Shown here: positions 46,250 through 56,479 of the stretch, piece by piece
How positions within the stretch are numbered: the stretch's first letter is position 1
Layout: each line of letters opens with the position of its first letter
Program-made: the position numbers and the translations under genes
Assembly (NCBI GenBank): GCA_014529385.2
Contig: CM043952.1
Coordinates: forward strand, 64,504,370-64,568,369
Length of the DNA stretch: 64,000 nt
Direction of reading: 5' to 3'
Source: Adiantum capillus-veneris
Taxonomy: Eukaryota > Streptophyta > Polypodiopsida > Polypodiales > Pteridaceae
The notes under the pieces: model-generated
What the model was told of the DNA's origin: nothing
Seen by the model: only the letters and a program-made list of their open reading frames with translations
The model's database searches: none

Positions 46250-47086
46250 TGCTAGCAGCGGCTAACATAGGCTACACCAATTATGCACCAAGCTATGAAG
46301 GTGCTATAGTGCACAACATTTCCTTTTCATTGTATAGGGCCTTGGGCTCATTTAGGAGCTCCAAAGTTGTATAAGTCTAGGCTAAAGAGCTCAACTTTAT
46401 CCCATAGTTGAAGGGTTTGAGGTCCAAAGCTATAAAAGAGCCCTATGCTTAATGAGAAGTCATTCTTGGGTGAGTTCTTCTCTAGAGTGGACGGTCATGA
46501 GGCTCATGGGCTTTCCATGCCCATGCAGCTCTTGATTTATAATAATCAATTACAATTTCTTTCTTATTAGTCTTCCTTGTTTGATTATGTGGAGTGAGAT
46601 TGTATTAGTGTGATGGTAGATTTCTAATAACTTTTTTGAGTTAATCTCTTCTATCCACACCATTGGCCACGGTGTGTGAGGGCTATGCCTTCCTTCTCTT
46701 CATCTCTCTCTACAAGGTGTGCGGTTATTGTGTGTGCATACGTAGTCTCATTGAGGGGATGTGCCGGAATGGACACACTAATGCGGTGTAGGTATGTTAA
46801 TTGCATGCTTGTGTAGTTGTGTGATTAAGTGTTGTGAATAGAGTGATTGATGTGAGAGGTTAATTTCAACCACATGATTGCGTGCAAGTGATTAGCAAGT
46901 AGGAATGTGTGGTTGATTGGAGGAAGCCCTTTCCATGGCTTCTCTCTATGATGAGTAGAAGGATCCCTTGAATACTCTATGTCTATACATCCTAGGCTCG
47001 TGCTTCCATGCCCTAGCCGGGTTTCCGATCCACAATTTGACAATCTTTTGGGTTGCGATTAGGTCGTGCTATAATGCCTCCCTACA
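46250..47086 (+). repeat. LARD 3' LTR
   Basis: 837 bp, starting TGCTAGCAGCGGC (the 5' copy starts TGTTAGCATCGGC) and ending CCTCCCTACA, followed by TSD GAGAG at 47,087-47,091. The two LTRs align throughout, including the TATA box. Confidence 0.93.
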
Positions 47087-47091
47087 GAGAG

Positions 47092-47823
47092 TCTGAGCTT
47101 CATCCTGGTGCTACTCCCCACTCGCTCATCACATTGGAGAATCGACAACACCATCGTGCCAGGATCGATGAGAGATACATGACAATGCCAAGCATTCCTT
47201 TCGTAAAACAAAGCAAACGCACCGACGCACCTACCAAGGTATTTGTGGTTGTAAGTGTACCAATGATGTCTGTTTTTTGCGTGCAAGTAGTCATTAGAAT
47301 TGTGGCAACATAAGCTACGCATAGGTACTCATAGATTTCAATTTCAAGCACCAAAATATTGCTCTGTCTTTATATGCGTTTTTTGTAGATGGGTTTAGAG
47401 CTAGGGTTTTGGCTGTAGAGGCTTTGGGATAGGTGTATCCTAGTGAGGGGATGGTGTTCCTTAAGTTTCATATGATTTTGGCATGGTTTAGTGACTTTCC
47501 TTCCGTTTGTGTGTATGTGGGTAGGTGGTGTAGTTGAGAGCAGTGAGACTCTAGGTTGTGGCTTAGTTGGCCTTCCAGAGTGTTGTATATGTAGGACGGT
47601 CTCAGCCTGACAAGCTAAAGAGATTTCCTCTATGTGCCTATGGTGTCATCTGTGTCCTTGATTGACATTATGTTGATCTACGCTAGGTTGTGTTGCGCTC
47701 ACTTTATGGGTGGTGTGATTCACTCCTGCAGCATCATGTTAATGTATAACCAGAATTCAAAAGCAGGGGTTTTAAAATGCAAAAATTTTAGGCAATTTAA
47801 CAGAAATACATTAAAATGAGGGG
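47092..47823 (+). repeat. G1 LTR continuation and flanking unrecognised DNA
   Basis: 47,092-47,217 is homologous to 20,335-20,460 (duplicated unit B). The LTR may end near 47,310 (...GTGGCAACA), giving a total LTR of about 750 bp, but without a second full copy in the window this is a guess. The rest to 47,823 holds nothing recognised. Confidence 0.55.
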
Positions 47824-48291
47824 TTTTTATATTCAATTTTGGAAAAAAATCCTAAAATAAGGGGTCATTTTAATTCATTCAAACATGTTAAAAGAGGAGT
47901 TTTTTGAATACCCCACGAAAGCACATTATATAGGGGGTATTGAATAGTGAACCCCCCGAGGCCTAGACCCTGAGAAATGTACCTTCATGGTAAGATAAGG
48001 AAAGATTTTGGGGCATATTGTGTCAAAAAATGGCATTTTTGTTGAGATGTCAAGCTCAACATGTACGACTCCTGGATGACTACCATCGATAGGCATTATC
48101 ACTGGTGCGCCTTGGTGGATACACTTATCTTTGCTAGTGACACTATAATTGTACTACATTGAGCTGGTCTACCTACTGAGGTGATGGCACACTTATCTAC
48201 TCACCTCACTCCCTAGCGGTTCATACTAGACCGTTGTACTAGTTCCTCTTTTACGTAGTATTTTCCCTTCTGTTTTGTAGATATCTTATCT
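47824..48291 (+). repeat. direct repeat X, copy 1
   Basis: 468 bp, about 92 percent identical by eye to 49,562-50,030. Both start TTTTTATATTCAATTTT and end ATCTTATCT. The second copy leads into a copia PBS, so X is probably most of an LTR. Confidence 0.9.
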
Positions 48292-48980
48292 ACTGCATGC
48301 TGCCTAGTCCTATTTTTTCTAGAAAGTGACTCTTGCAACAACAATGTGCATAATGCATCAAAGTTGACAACTTCAGGATTTCCTTGGGTCATAAGTCTCC
48401 AAGTACTAGCAAACGTCTGGTAAGAAAATGGTAAGGCATCAAGAACAGTCAACACAAGGGAACTGTTTGAAATGACTTCACTTGCAAAAATAAGTTGCTC
48501 ATTGATATCCTCGACACTAGCAAGGAAAGTGTCCATATCATCTTCCTCATGCATAATCTTCGATTCTAGCTCTTTACGCAACAAAGAAATTTTAGCCTCA
48601 TTGTGACTTGCATAAAGACCTGCTAGAATATCCCAAGCCTGTTCTACAGATTTCACTGAAAAAATGTGAAGAGTATTGGTATGCTTCACAGACAACACAA
48701 TCAAGGCATCAGACTACGCATCCTTTACATCCCAATGAGCTTGTTCTACCGTAGGCAAAACAACTCTAGTAGCAGCAATCCTTGCAGCAAGACCTGCAAC
48801 ATCCTCAACATTGTCTACATCCTCAGAAGCAGGACGTACATCAATGCCCTGCACAATATTCCAGACGCTCTTTGATACAAGAACATGTTGCATCATGTAA
48901 GCCCACATAGGGTAATTGTCCCCCATTCAATCTGTCCTCAACACAAACATCTTGAACACATCTGTGATGTTCTCAGCCAT
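48292..48980 (-). pseudogene. copia I-family gag fragment
   Basis: Minus-strand gag N-terminal half, from an ATG at 48,980. It is closely related at the DNA level to 14,632-13,960 of copia I. The open part (48,704-48,213) contains SVEQAWDILAGLYASHNEAKIS and MHEEDDMDTFLASVEDINEQL. It stops abruptly at 48,292 at the edge of repeat X, so everything after mid-gag is missing. It preserves the Trp codon (CCA on plus strand at about 48,861) that is mutated in copia I. Confidence 0.88.
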
Positions 48981-49320
48981 GGAAAATGCCTGCACTTGAT
49001 GTGAAAACTGAGGAGAAAGTGAGTGAGATCAGCATGTGCTATATAGCACAACCTGCAGCAGATTGTATGGGACCTATTATGTAGTAATTGGCGCGGACAG
49101 AAATTATGCACAAAATGACAAAATTGCCTGTGCAGAGCTGGCTGTAGTGGAAACGGAGGTTGAAATGAGCCCGAATAAAAAATACGAGCAGACTCAGCTT
49201 TATGAGCTCACCCTAAATTTTTATTGACTTGCGAACACTCGCCAAAGCTCACAAAAATTGGAGAAAGTGGGCAGGCGTGTGTTGGAGCTGCTGGCGACTA
49301 AGCCCGAGAGGATGCAACCT

Positions 49321-49333
49321 GCTCTGATACCAA
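49321..49333 (-). other. PBS of copia I-family fragment
   Basis: On the minus strand it reads TTGGTATCAGAGC, an exact tRNA-iMet primer site. Confidence 0.9.
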
Positions 49334-49334
49334 T

Positions 49335-49561
49335 TGTTGAAATTAGGGTTGCAGAGAAACACACACAGCTTGGAGAAGACAAACGAAGCTCAAGGCACAC
49401 AACTGAGAGTATGTTACTTAGTGTGCAATGGAAAAATAGATAGCCCTTGAGTGATGGGCGCATATACAATGCACGGGGGAAAAACCTCCTAAAGAGGGAA
49501 AAATGCCCCTTGATGGTCCTAGCGTGTTCACACACATCAATATCACATGTATATGGCAACA
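49335..49561 (-). repeat. 5' LTR of copia I-family fragment
   Basis: 227 bp; on the minus strand TGTTGCCATATACATG to AATTTCAACA. Homologous to 14,928-15,155. Confidence 0.92.
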
Positions 49562-50123
49562 TTTTTATATTCAATTTTTAAAAAAAATTCCTAAAATAAG
49601 GGGTCATTTTATTCATTCAGACATGTTAAAAGAGGGGTTTTTTTAATACCCCACGAAAGCACGTTATATAGGGGGGTACTGAATAGTGAACCCCCCGAGG
49701 CCTAAACCCCGAGAAATGTGCCTTCACGGTAAGACAAGGAAAGATTTTGGGTCATATTGTGTCAAAAAATGGCATTTTTGTTGAGGTGTTAAGCTCAACA
49801 TGTACGACTCCTAGATGACTACCATCGATAGGCATCATGGCTGGCGCGCCTTGGTGGATACACTTATCTTTGCTAGTGACACTATAGTTGTACTACATCA
49901 AGTTGTTCTACCTACTGGAGTGATGGCACACTTATCTACTCACCTCAATCCCTAACAGTTCATACTAGACCGTTGTAATAGTTCCTCTTTTACGTAGTAT
50001 TTTCCCTTTTGTTTTGTAGACATCTTATCTTGAGTTAGTGAAGAAGTAAAGTCTATTGCCTCCATTTTTGTGTGTGTGTATACTTGCAAGAGCTCAAACT
50101 CTCTCCTTATCTATCTCTTGATA
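49562..50123 (+). repeat. direct repeat X copy 2, within 5' LTR of copia III
   Basis: Copy 2 of X (49,562-50,030) continues for 93 bp to a PBS. The segment therefore looks like the 3' portion of an LTR; its true start is not identified because the copia I fragment abuts it. The LTR appears to end TTGATA rather than CA. Confidence 0.7.
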
Positions 50124-50136
50124 TGGTATTAGAGCG
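50124..50136 (+). other. PBS of copia III, tRNA-iMet type
   Basis: TGGTATTAGAGCG has one or two transitions from the canonical site. Confidence 0.8.
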
Positions 50137-50523
50137 TGGTTGTGTTTGATGAGCTTGGAGTAACAAGTATGAGAAGTATTTCCAAGAGCCATCGTCAACG
50201 ATCTCCGATTAAGGTGATTCTTTTTGGAGAGTGTGCATCTCAATGTTGTATATAGTCCTTTGGGGTATTCTTTGGATTGAAACTATGTTGCCATATTTCC
50301 ATTATGAGCGTGTTCTGACCCCCACTTTGGAGTTAGAGTACTGCATGCAAAAATGCTAAGGCTTGGGATTCTGCAGATCTGCATAAAGGTGGTGCACAAA
50401 GCTTTGGCTTTGGCTGCAATGTGCACATATACTCTTTAGTACAATGAAATAGGTGTCTGTACCTAGATTCTAGTTACAGATGGTAACCAACTATTTTTAG
50501 CAGGCTGCTTAGAGACTGTGTGA

Positions 50524-52260
50524 AGGATTGAAAACATGTCCTCCAACAATGATGGACCAGGTTGTCAGTGAGAAGCTAGACAAGAACAACCTCCATGCTT
50601 AGAAGTTCAGAATGACCAATTTCCTTATGGGCAAAGTTTATTGGGAAAACATTGATGGAGAGCACGAGACATCACCACCATTGCAAGAGGAAGGTGTGAG
50701 TGTTGCACAATTAAGACATTTAAAGATTGGAACCAGGGAAGCTCGAAAGGTCATGTACTAGCTTTATGTCAATGTACACGACACTATGATTGGGCATATA
50801 CAGGATGCTCAATCTCCTAAGGAGGTTTGGGACACTCTGCTATCATGGATGTGATCAACACAAAGGCAAGGAAGCTACATTTGAAGAATGAGCTGAATAT
50901 TGTGCAGAAGAAGAACCTGTCCATTAATGATTATTTGCTGAAGGTAAACAACATATGTGAGTCACTTATATTAACTGGTGTTACACTCAATGATGACAAA
51001 GTAGAAGTGTGTCTGCAAGGTTTGGGTCCTGAGTATAAAAAAATTGACATACATCTTTGAGAGGAAGAGGAAGTGGTCCTTTTCAAAAAAAGAGGAAGAG
51101 GGAGAGTACATGGTATAGGTTGTGGATGAAGCCAAGGAAGAGGAAACCACCTAGCACAATAGCAGAAAAACAAATCAGGGTTAGAACACATGTGGTGGTC
51201 GAGGAAACTTTAGAGGCAAGGGGAGTCCAAGAGGTCGTGGAAATGTGAAGCACAATGATGCAGGTCAACACAAAAATGTAGTATGTTGTGGTTGTGGAAG
51301 ACATGGTCACTTTGAATGTGACTATCCAGACAAAAGGCATCAAAACAATTATGCAACCACTAGCAAGAATCAAATAAGTCTGAGAGGCTTTTTATGGTGT
51401 AGTGCATGTTGAATACTATGTCTACAAATGTGCCAAAATCCAGTGATAATGTTTGGTATTTATATTTTGATGCATCGAATCACATGACCAATCATGGTGA
51501 ATGGTTCAAGGAAATGTAGACTTTACAAAGTCTTGGCTATGTAGAAACTCGGGATGATACTGCACATCCCATTATGTGTACAAGAAATGTGTCATTGTCT
51601 ATGGCAGATGGTAAAGTGAAGTACCTGGCTGGTGTACTAAATGTACTCAGCATTACAAAGAACCTGGTTTCTTTTGGGCAAATGGTTGAGCAGGGTTTGC
51701 ATGTCAGGTTTAACTTAGATGGTATCTTTGTCAAAGAGCATAAGAAGAATGGAAGACTGATTGCACAAGGAAAGAAAGTGGAATTTTTTTTTTTTTTGGA
51801 TTAAATGTGCTCAAGGTGAATGCTGCCATGTTTTCACGAGGTCAGGTGTTGTTCTAGATATAGAGATTTGGCACAAACGTATTGGTCACTAGTATGGCGG
51901 GCCACCTTTGGTGGCCTTATTTTCTCTTTCTCTCTCCCTCTTTATCACGTGCACAGGGGCTTCTCTCAATTTTGGAGTTTAGCCTTCATGTCGCAGATTT
52001 CGACACGTGTAAAGGGCTCCCCCTTCTGCCATGTTATCTTAGTTTAGATGTAAATTTGTAGAGGCTAAAAATGATGCAGACTAAAGAGATGATTCTAGGT
52101 TTACCTATATTTAGAGTTGCTGAAATGAAAAAAGTGTGTGAAGCTTGTCAATTTGTAAAGAAGGAAAATGCATCCTTTCCTCATGATAAGCATGTAAGCA
52201 TGAATGCATTGAATTTTACACTTCTAGGGGATTTCCTTGTCAAAAGTGGTGTTTCTAAGC
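50524..52260 (+). pseudogene. decayed Ty1/copia gag-protease-pre-integrase (copia III)
   Basis: Gag can be followed through stops: KFRMTNFLMGKVYWENIDG, EVWDTL, then an open stretch with LKNELNIVQKKNLSINDYL and LTLNDDKVEVCLQGLGPEYK-like wording. A shortened zinc knuckle (CCGCGRHGHFEC) lies near 51,290. Protease has lost the DSG (YFDASNHMTNHGEWF). GAG-pre-integrase reads IWHKRIGH, then after a 160-bp insertion LKMMQTKEMILGLP and VCEACQFVKKE. Homology ends at about 52,260; integrase, RT and RNase H are absent and are replaced by a repeat array. One stop in NL-stop-RLKMM again replaces a likely CAG. Confidence 0.82.
51890..52049 (+). repeat. 160-bp insertion within copia III pre-integrase
   Basis: Unrelated sequence separates the GH of IWHKRIGH from the expected NLQRLKMM. 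It starts TAGTATGGCGGGCC and ends TTTAGAT. No clear target duplication or inverted ends. A GT...AG pair (51,892 to 52,046) exists, but splicing there would not restore the frame. Confidence 0.6.
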
Positions 52261-52261
52261 A

Positions 52262-53647
52262 ATTTTGACATCCAAATTTTTTTGTGAACACATATTCTTG
52301 TTGTACACACCAAGGGGCACCTTTGGTAGAAACAAAACTGAATTCTGACCACGTGGACATCATACATGTATGATGTCTTAGAGGCCATATCTGAGGTCAA
52401 AAGTTACATCTCAGTTCACCCTTGTAATCTACAGCATTTAGGAAGCATATAGGCCAAATTTCATCAAATTTGAAGCATTTTTGTGCTTGCAAAGACCATA
52501 AGATGCATCTAGGCAAGTGAATGCTTGTATTGGCCATAACTTGCACAAAAAGTGTCAAAATTCAATTTTGAAACTTACTGTGAGTTGCCAATATAGAGAG
52601 GAACCTCTGGAGTGAAATCCACTTCATTCTGACCAATTAGACATCATACACGTATGAAGTCTAAAGGGCACTTTTAGAGGCCAACATTAAAATTTGAGCA
52701 GACCACAAGACAAGCTCACAAACCAAATTTTGTTAAAATTTGAGCACATAGATATTATATGTGTATGATGTCTCAAGGCTAGATCTGATAGTCTAATTGC
52801 ACTTTTGATCACATAGGGGGTTGGGAAATGATGTCTTAAGATTGCTTGCAAAATTTCAACTTATTTGGACACATACTTTTGCATTTAAGGAGATTTTTGC
52901 AAATGCAAGAAGGTAAAGGTGAAAAAGTGGTGATTTTGAGCAATTTTGACATCCAAAATTTGTTGTAATCACATATTCTTATTGTATGCATCAAGGAGAA
53001 CCTTCGGTAGATATATAAGTGAATTATGATCCAGTAGACATCATACATGTATGATGTCTCATAGGCTAGATCTGGGTCAAAACAAACATTTGAGTATACC
53101 TTAGTGTCCTAGAGCATAAAAGAAGTCCCTAGCCAAAATTTCATTGCATTTGGAGCTCATTTGATCTTGTAAAGGCCAAAAGACAAATCTAGACAGATTC
53201 ATGCTTATATACATTAGTGTCCTAGAGCATAAAAGAAGTCCCTAGCCAAAATATCACTGCATTTGGAGTTCATTTCAGCTTGTAAAGGCCAGAAGACAGA
53301 TCTAGACAGATTCGTGCTTGAATTGATCATAACTTGCAAAAAAAATGTCCAAATTAAATTCTAAAAGTTGCTGAGAGTTGCCCAAGTGATAAAGATACTC
53401 TAGAGTAAAAATCACTTGATTTGGCCACAATAGACATCATATGCGCATGATGTCTCTAGCCCTAATTTGGAGGTGAAAACTCACATTGAGCTTCTAGAAA
53501 TGTTAAGTACTCTAAAGTAAGCCTAGTGACCAAGTTTCAACAAATTTGGGTCACATTTGGTCAAGATACAAGAAAAAATCCTTGATCATGAAACTGTTTT
53601 GAGTGCTGTTTCAAGTGCAGTTCACCAAAACTGCTCTAACTTTTGAT
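52262..53647. repeat. array with recurring palindrome, about 285-bp spacing
   Basis: A palindrome built on half-site GACATCATACA recurs at 52,356-52,377, 52,640-52,661, 52,751-52,772, 53,037-53,058 and 53,433-53,454. Intervals are 284, 111, 286 and 396 bp (396 = 286 + 110). Surrounding text is loosely conserved (CAAATTT...ATTTGGAGC before, AGATCTG after). It also contains an exact-looking 111-bp tandem duplication at 53,099-53,210 and 53,211-53,321 (TTAGTGTCCTAGAGCATAAA), which explains the 110-bp offsets. No coding signal. Confidence 0.82.
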
Positions 53648-53652
53648 AGGAC

Positions 53653-53844
53653 TGAAGGAGTACGAGCGGAAGTGTGACGCGAGAGAGAGTGCGAGAAGAA
53701 GAGCACGACGATATGGTGAACTCGCTCTACTGTAATGTGTAGAGCACAGTGAGTTCTTATTAGGTTTTTACAAAAGAATATGTGTACATACCTGGCGGCC
53801 CGTCCACTTACCTAGGTTACCACATTGGGCTTTATACCCCAACA
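53653..53844 (-). repeat. 3' LTR of copia IV
   Basis: On the minus strand it reads TGTTGGGGTATAAAGCCC to CGTACTCCTTCA. Confidence 0.95.
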
Positions 53845-53853
53845 ACCTCCCAC
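53845..53853 (-). other. PPT of copia IV
   Basis: Minus strand AAGTGGGAGGT abuts the LTR, a standard copia PPT. Confidence 0.85.
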
Positions 53854-53933
53854 TTAAAGTCCAATGTGGTACTTTAAGTGTGAGAGAAGCTACTATACAA
53901 GCTAATATACAAGATATGTAGAGAAGTGATGTA

Positions 53934-55345
53934 CTACCCTACACCTAACTGCTTGCAAAAATGCGCAAAGCTCTCTGAGGGAAGTCCTTTTGTAAGTAGA
54001 TCACCAGGATTTTCTGTGGTGTGAACTTTGACAAGCTGAAGTTGCTTATCCTCGAGCATTTCCCTGATGAAATGATACTTCACATCCACATGCTTTGTCT
54101 TTGAGTGATAAACTGGATTGCGAGCCAAGTGTATAGCACTTTGACTATCACAATATAACACATGCATCTCTTCTTTGATTCCCAAATCTGTTACTAGTCG
54201 ATTAAGCCAAATTGATTCTTTGCATGCCTCTAATGCTGCAACATATTCAACCTCTGTAGTAGACTGAGAAACACAATCTTGTAATCTAGAACGCCATGAT
54301 ACTGCTCCACCAGCCAATGTAAAGACATACCCTGACGTAGACCTTCGGTTGTCTAAGTCACCTACATAATCTGAGTCTGATAAAACCTTTACACTTAGCT
54401 CCTGACTCCCATAGCATATACGCATACTCTTTGTAGCTTTCAGGTATCTCAATATTCCTTTCACTGCCTCCCAATGTTTCTTGCCTGGGTTTGACATGTA
54501 TCGACTTACTACTCCCACTGCAAATGCAATGTCTGGGCGAGTAGCAATCATTGCATACATTAAACTACCCACTGCAGACGCATATGGAATCTTATCCATT
54601 TAAGCCTGTTCTTCCTCAGGCACAAGACAATCTTGTTTGCTAAGTTTCACATATGGTGGCAATGGAACACTCAATGCCTTTCCCTTCTCCATATTGAAAC
54701 GTTGCAAAACCTTGTCAATATACTCTGTTTGAGATAACCAAATCAACTTCTTTGATCTGTCTCTCTCAATGCGCATACCAAGTAAATGACTTGCCTCACC
54801 CATGTCTTTCATGTCAAACGATTTTGCCATCTTTGACTTCAAAGCTGAAATTTCTTCCAAGTGCTTTCCAGCAATCAACATATCATCCACATACAAAATA
54901 AGGATCAGCCAACTGCCATCCTTAGCCTTCTTTGTATATAGACAGTGATCGAACTCACTACGTTTGTAGCCTTGAGAAAGCATAAACTTGTGGAACTTAT
55001 GGTACCATGCCCTCGGTGATTGTTTTAAGCCATAAAGACTCTTTAAGAACTGGCATACCAAATCTTCCTTGCCTTTCTCAACAAACCCTTCTGGCTGCTG
55101 CATGTAAATCTCCACATCTAAATCACCATGCAAGAACGCTGTCTTGACATCCATTTGGTGCAACACCAAATCTAATATGGCAACCAATGCAAGAAAGCAT
55201 CTCAATGTAGTCATCTTGACCACCGGAGAGAAGACTTCATCAAAGTCAATGCCTTGTTATTGCTTAAAGCCCTTAGCAACAAGCCTTGCTTTGTACTTTG
55301 GCTGACTATCATGAGCGGTGATCTTGTACCTGTAAACCCATTTAC
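53934..55345 (-). pseudogene. copia IV reverse transcriptase and RNase H
   Basis: Minus-strand frame from CKWVYRYKITAHDSQPKYKARL (RT start) through SPVVKMTTLRCFLAL, QMDVKTAFLHGDLDVEIYM, LKSLYGLKQSPRAWY and the catalytic YVDDMLIAG. RNase H motifs then appear: SDSDYVGDLDNRRSTSGYVF, STTEVEYVA, CDSQSAIHLARN, HTTENPGDLLTKGL. Stops: TAA in GFKQ-stop-QGID near 55,260 and TAA at 54,600-54,602 before MDKIPYASAVGSLMYAM. Otherwise the frame is open, with all RT and RNase H catalytic residues present. Confidence 0.93.
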
Positions 55346-55354
55346 AAGGTAGAA

Positions 55355-56475
55355 GGCAAATGACTGCTGGTCTTCTTCTTCTTCTTCGCTTCTTTACGCC
55401 GCCGCCACGGTTGACCACCACGATGAAAAAAGTATTTGTTGATGAAAAATCCTCAATTTGCAGAAGTTATCATGGTTAAGATGCTGAATTTTAGATAGTT
55501 TTAGGAGAGGTAAATGAAATTGTAACATAGAAGCAATAGAGAGAGACATGGAGAGGGTGTATGTATGTAGAGGTTCATAAAAGAACTATAGGGATGAGAG
55601 AGAAGGGTAATGGTGAAGAGGGTGGGAGAAGCCATGGAAATTGTAGGTTTGAGTGAGGGAAGGAGAGGGAGGGATGTGTAAGAGTGACTAGGTGTGTGGA
55701 AGGGTGAGAGAAGACTAAGGGCTACTTGTGAGAAAAGTGGGTAGACTGGGGTCCACTCAAAAAATCATAGCTCACCGCTGGTAGCTCCAAAAATCATGAA
55801 AAAATTTGAGGTGATTATTCAGAGTGTGGGATACATTTTCTCTATTGACCACCACTCCAAATTCGGAGTGGAGATAGGTGCCAAAATTCTCACCAAAAAT
55901 CCTGTTTTTATGACTGCAAAAGTCTTTTAGTGGCCCCCTCCTTTGTTGAATTTGTAGAAAAGGTATGCAAGTAAATAATATAATAAACGTAACCAATGAG
56001 TAGAAATCAATTTTTTGTTTTCACGAGGGTGAGGGTGAAAATGTGGGAGTGATTTGTATAAAGGAAAAATATGAGGTTAGAGTATATACATATTGGCAAA
56101 AAATATAATTATGGTGTAAGAGGATGAAAGAAGGTGTACATAGGTTTAATAAAACACACAACTAAGTAGAAATATTTAATTAAAATACCAAAATAATTAT
56201 AAAAAATCCCTATATTTAGGCCATATATACAATGAAATATTTACACACAAAGAGGCCATAATATACTTTTATTTTTTTATTATTTTTATTTTTTTGGCTC
56301 AACTAGCCCAGTGACTAGCTAGCTGAGGGTTTTTAAGAAGATATGGGAAAAGCCCCCTAACTCACACACGCCTATGTACAGTGAAATGGTAGGGATAGCC
56401 ATAGCGTTTGGGTGAATTTGGTAGGGTGGAGTAACTTACTATGGCAATTATGGAGAGCCGAAAAACGGCTATCAC
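55355..56475. other. foreign 1.1-kb segment replacing copia IV integrase
   Basis: Between RT (minus-strand CLLPCKWVYR) and protease (LLDDAG then nonsense) the sequence loses copia homology completely. It begins with an R/K-codon-rich stretch (minus-strand VKKRRRRRRP), then GA-rich and AT-rich non-coding DNA. No integrase, pre-integrase or start of RT can be found. The origin is unknown: captured host DNA, or an insertion followed by deletion. Confidence 0.8.
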
Positions 56476-56479
56476 CAGC

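Larger units (their letters stand above)
20530..47086 (+). mobile_element. large non-autonomous LTR retrotransposon (LARD-like), containing nested LINE and CACTA
   Basis: Two LTRs (20,530-21,368 and 46,250-47,086) in the same orientation bound the element. The 5-bp target duplication GAGAG lies at 20,525-20,529 and 47,087-47,091. A PBS follows the 5' LTR and a purine-rich PPT (AGGAAGGGGGAA) precedes the 3' LTR, so both halves belong to one insertion. After removing the nested LINE and CACTA/copia, the element's own internal DNA (21,369-23,757, 29,700-31,585 and some part of 45,118-46,249) encodes no recognisable gag or pol. This is the definition of a LARD, mobilised in trans, probably by a Ty3/gypsy relative judging from the PBS form. 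Confidence 0.88.
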
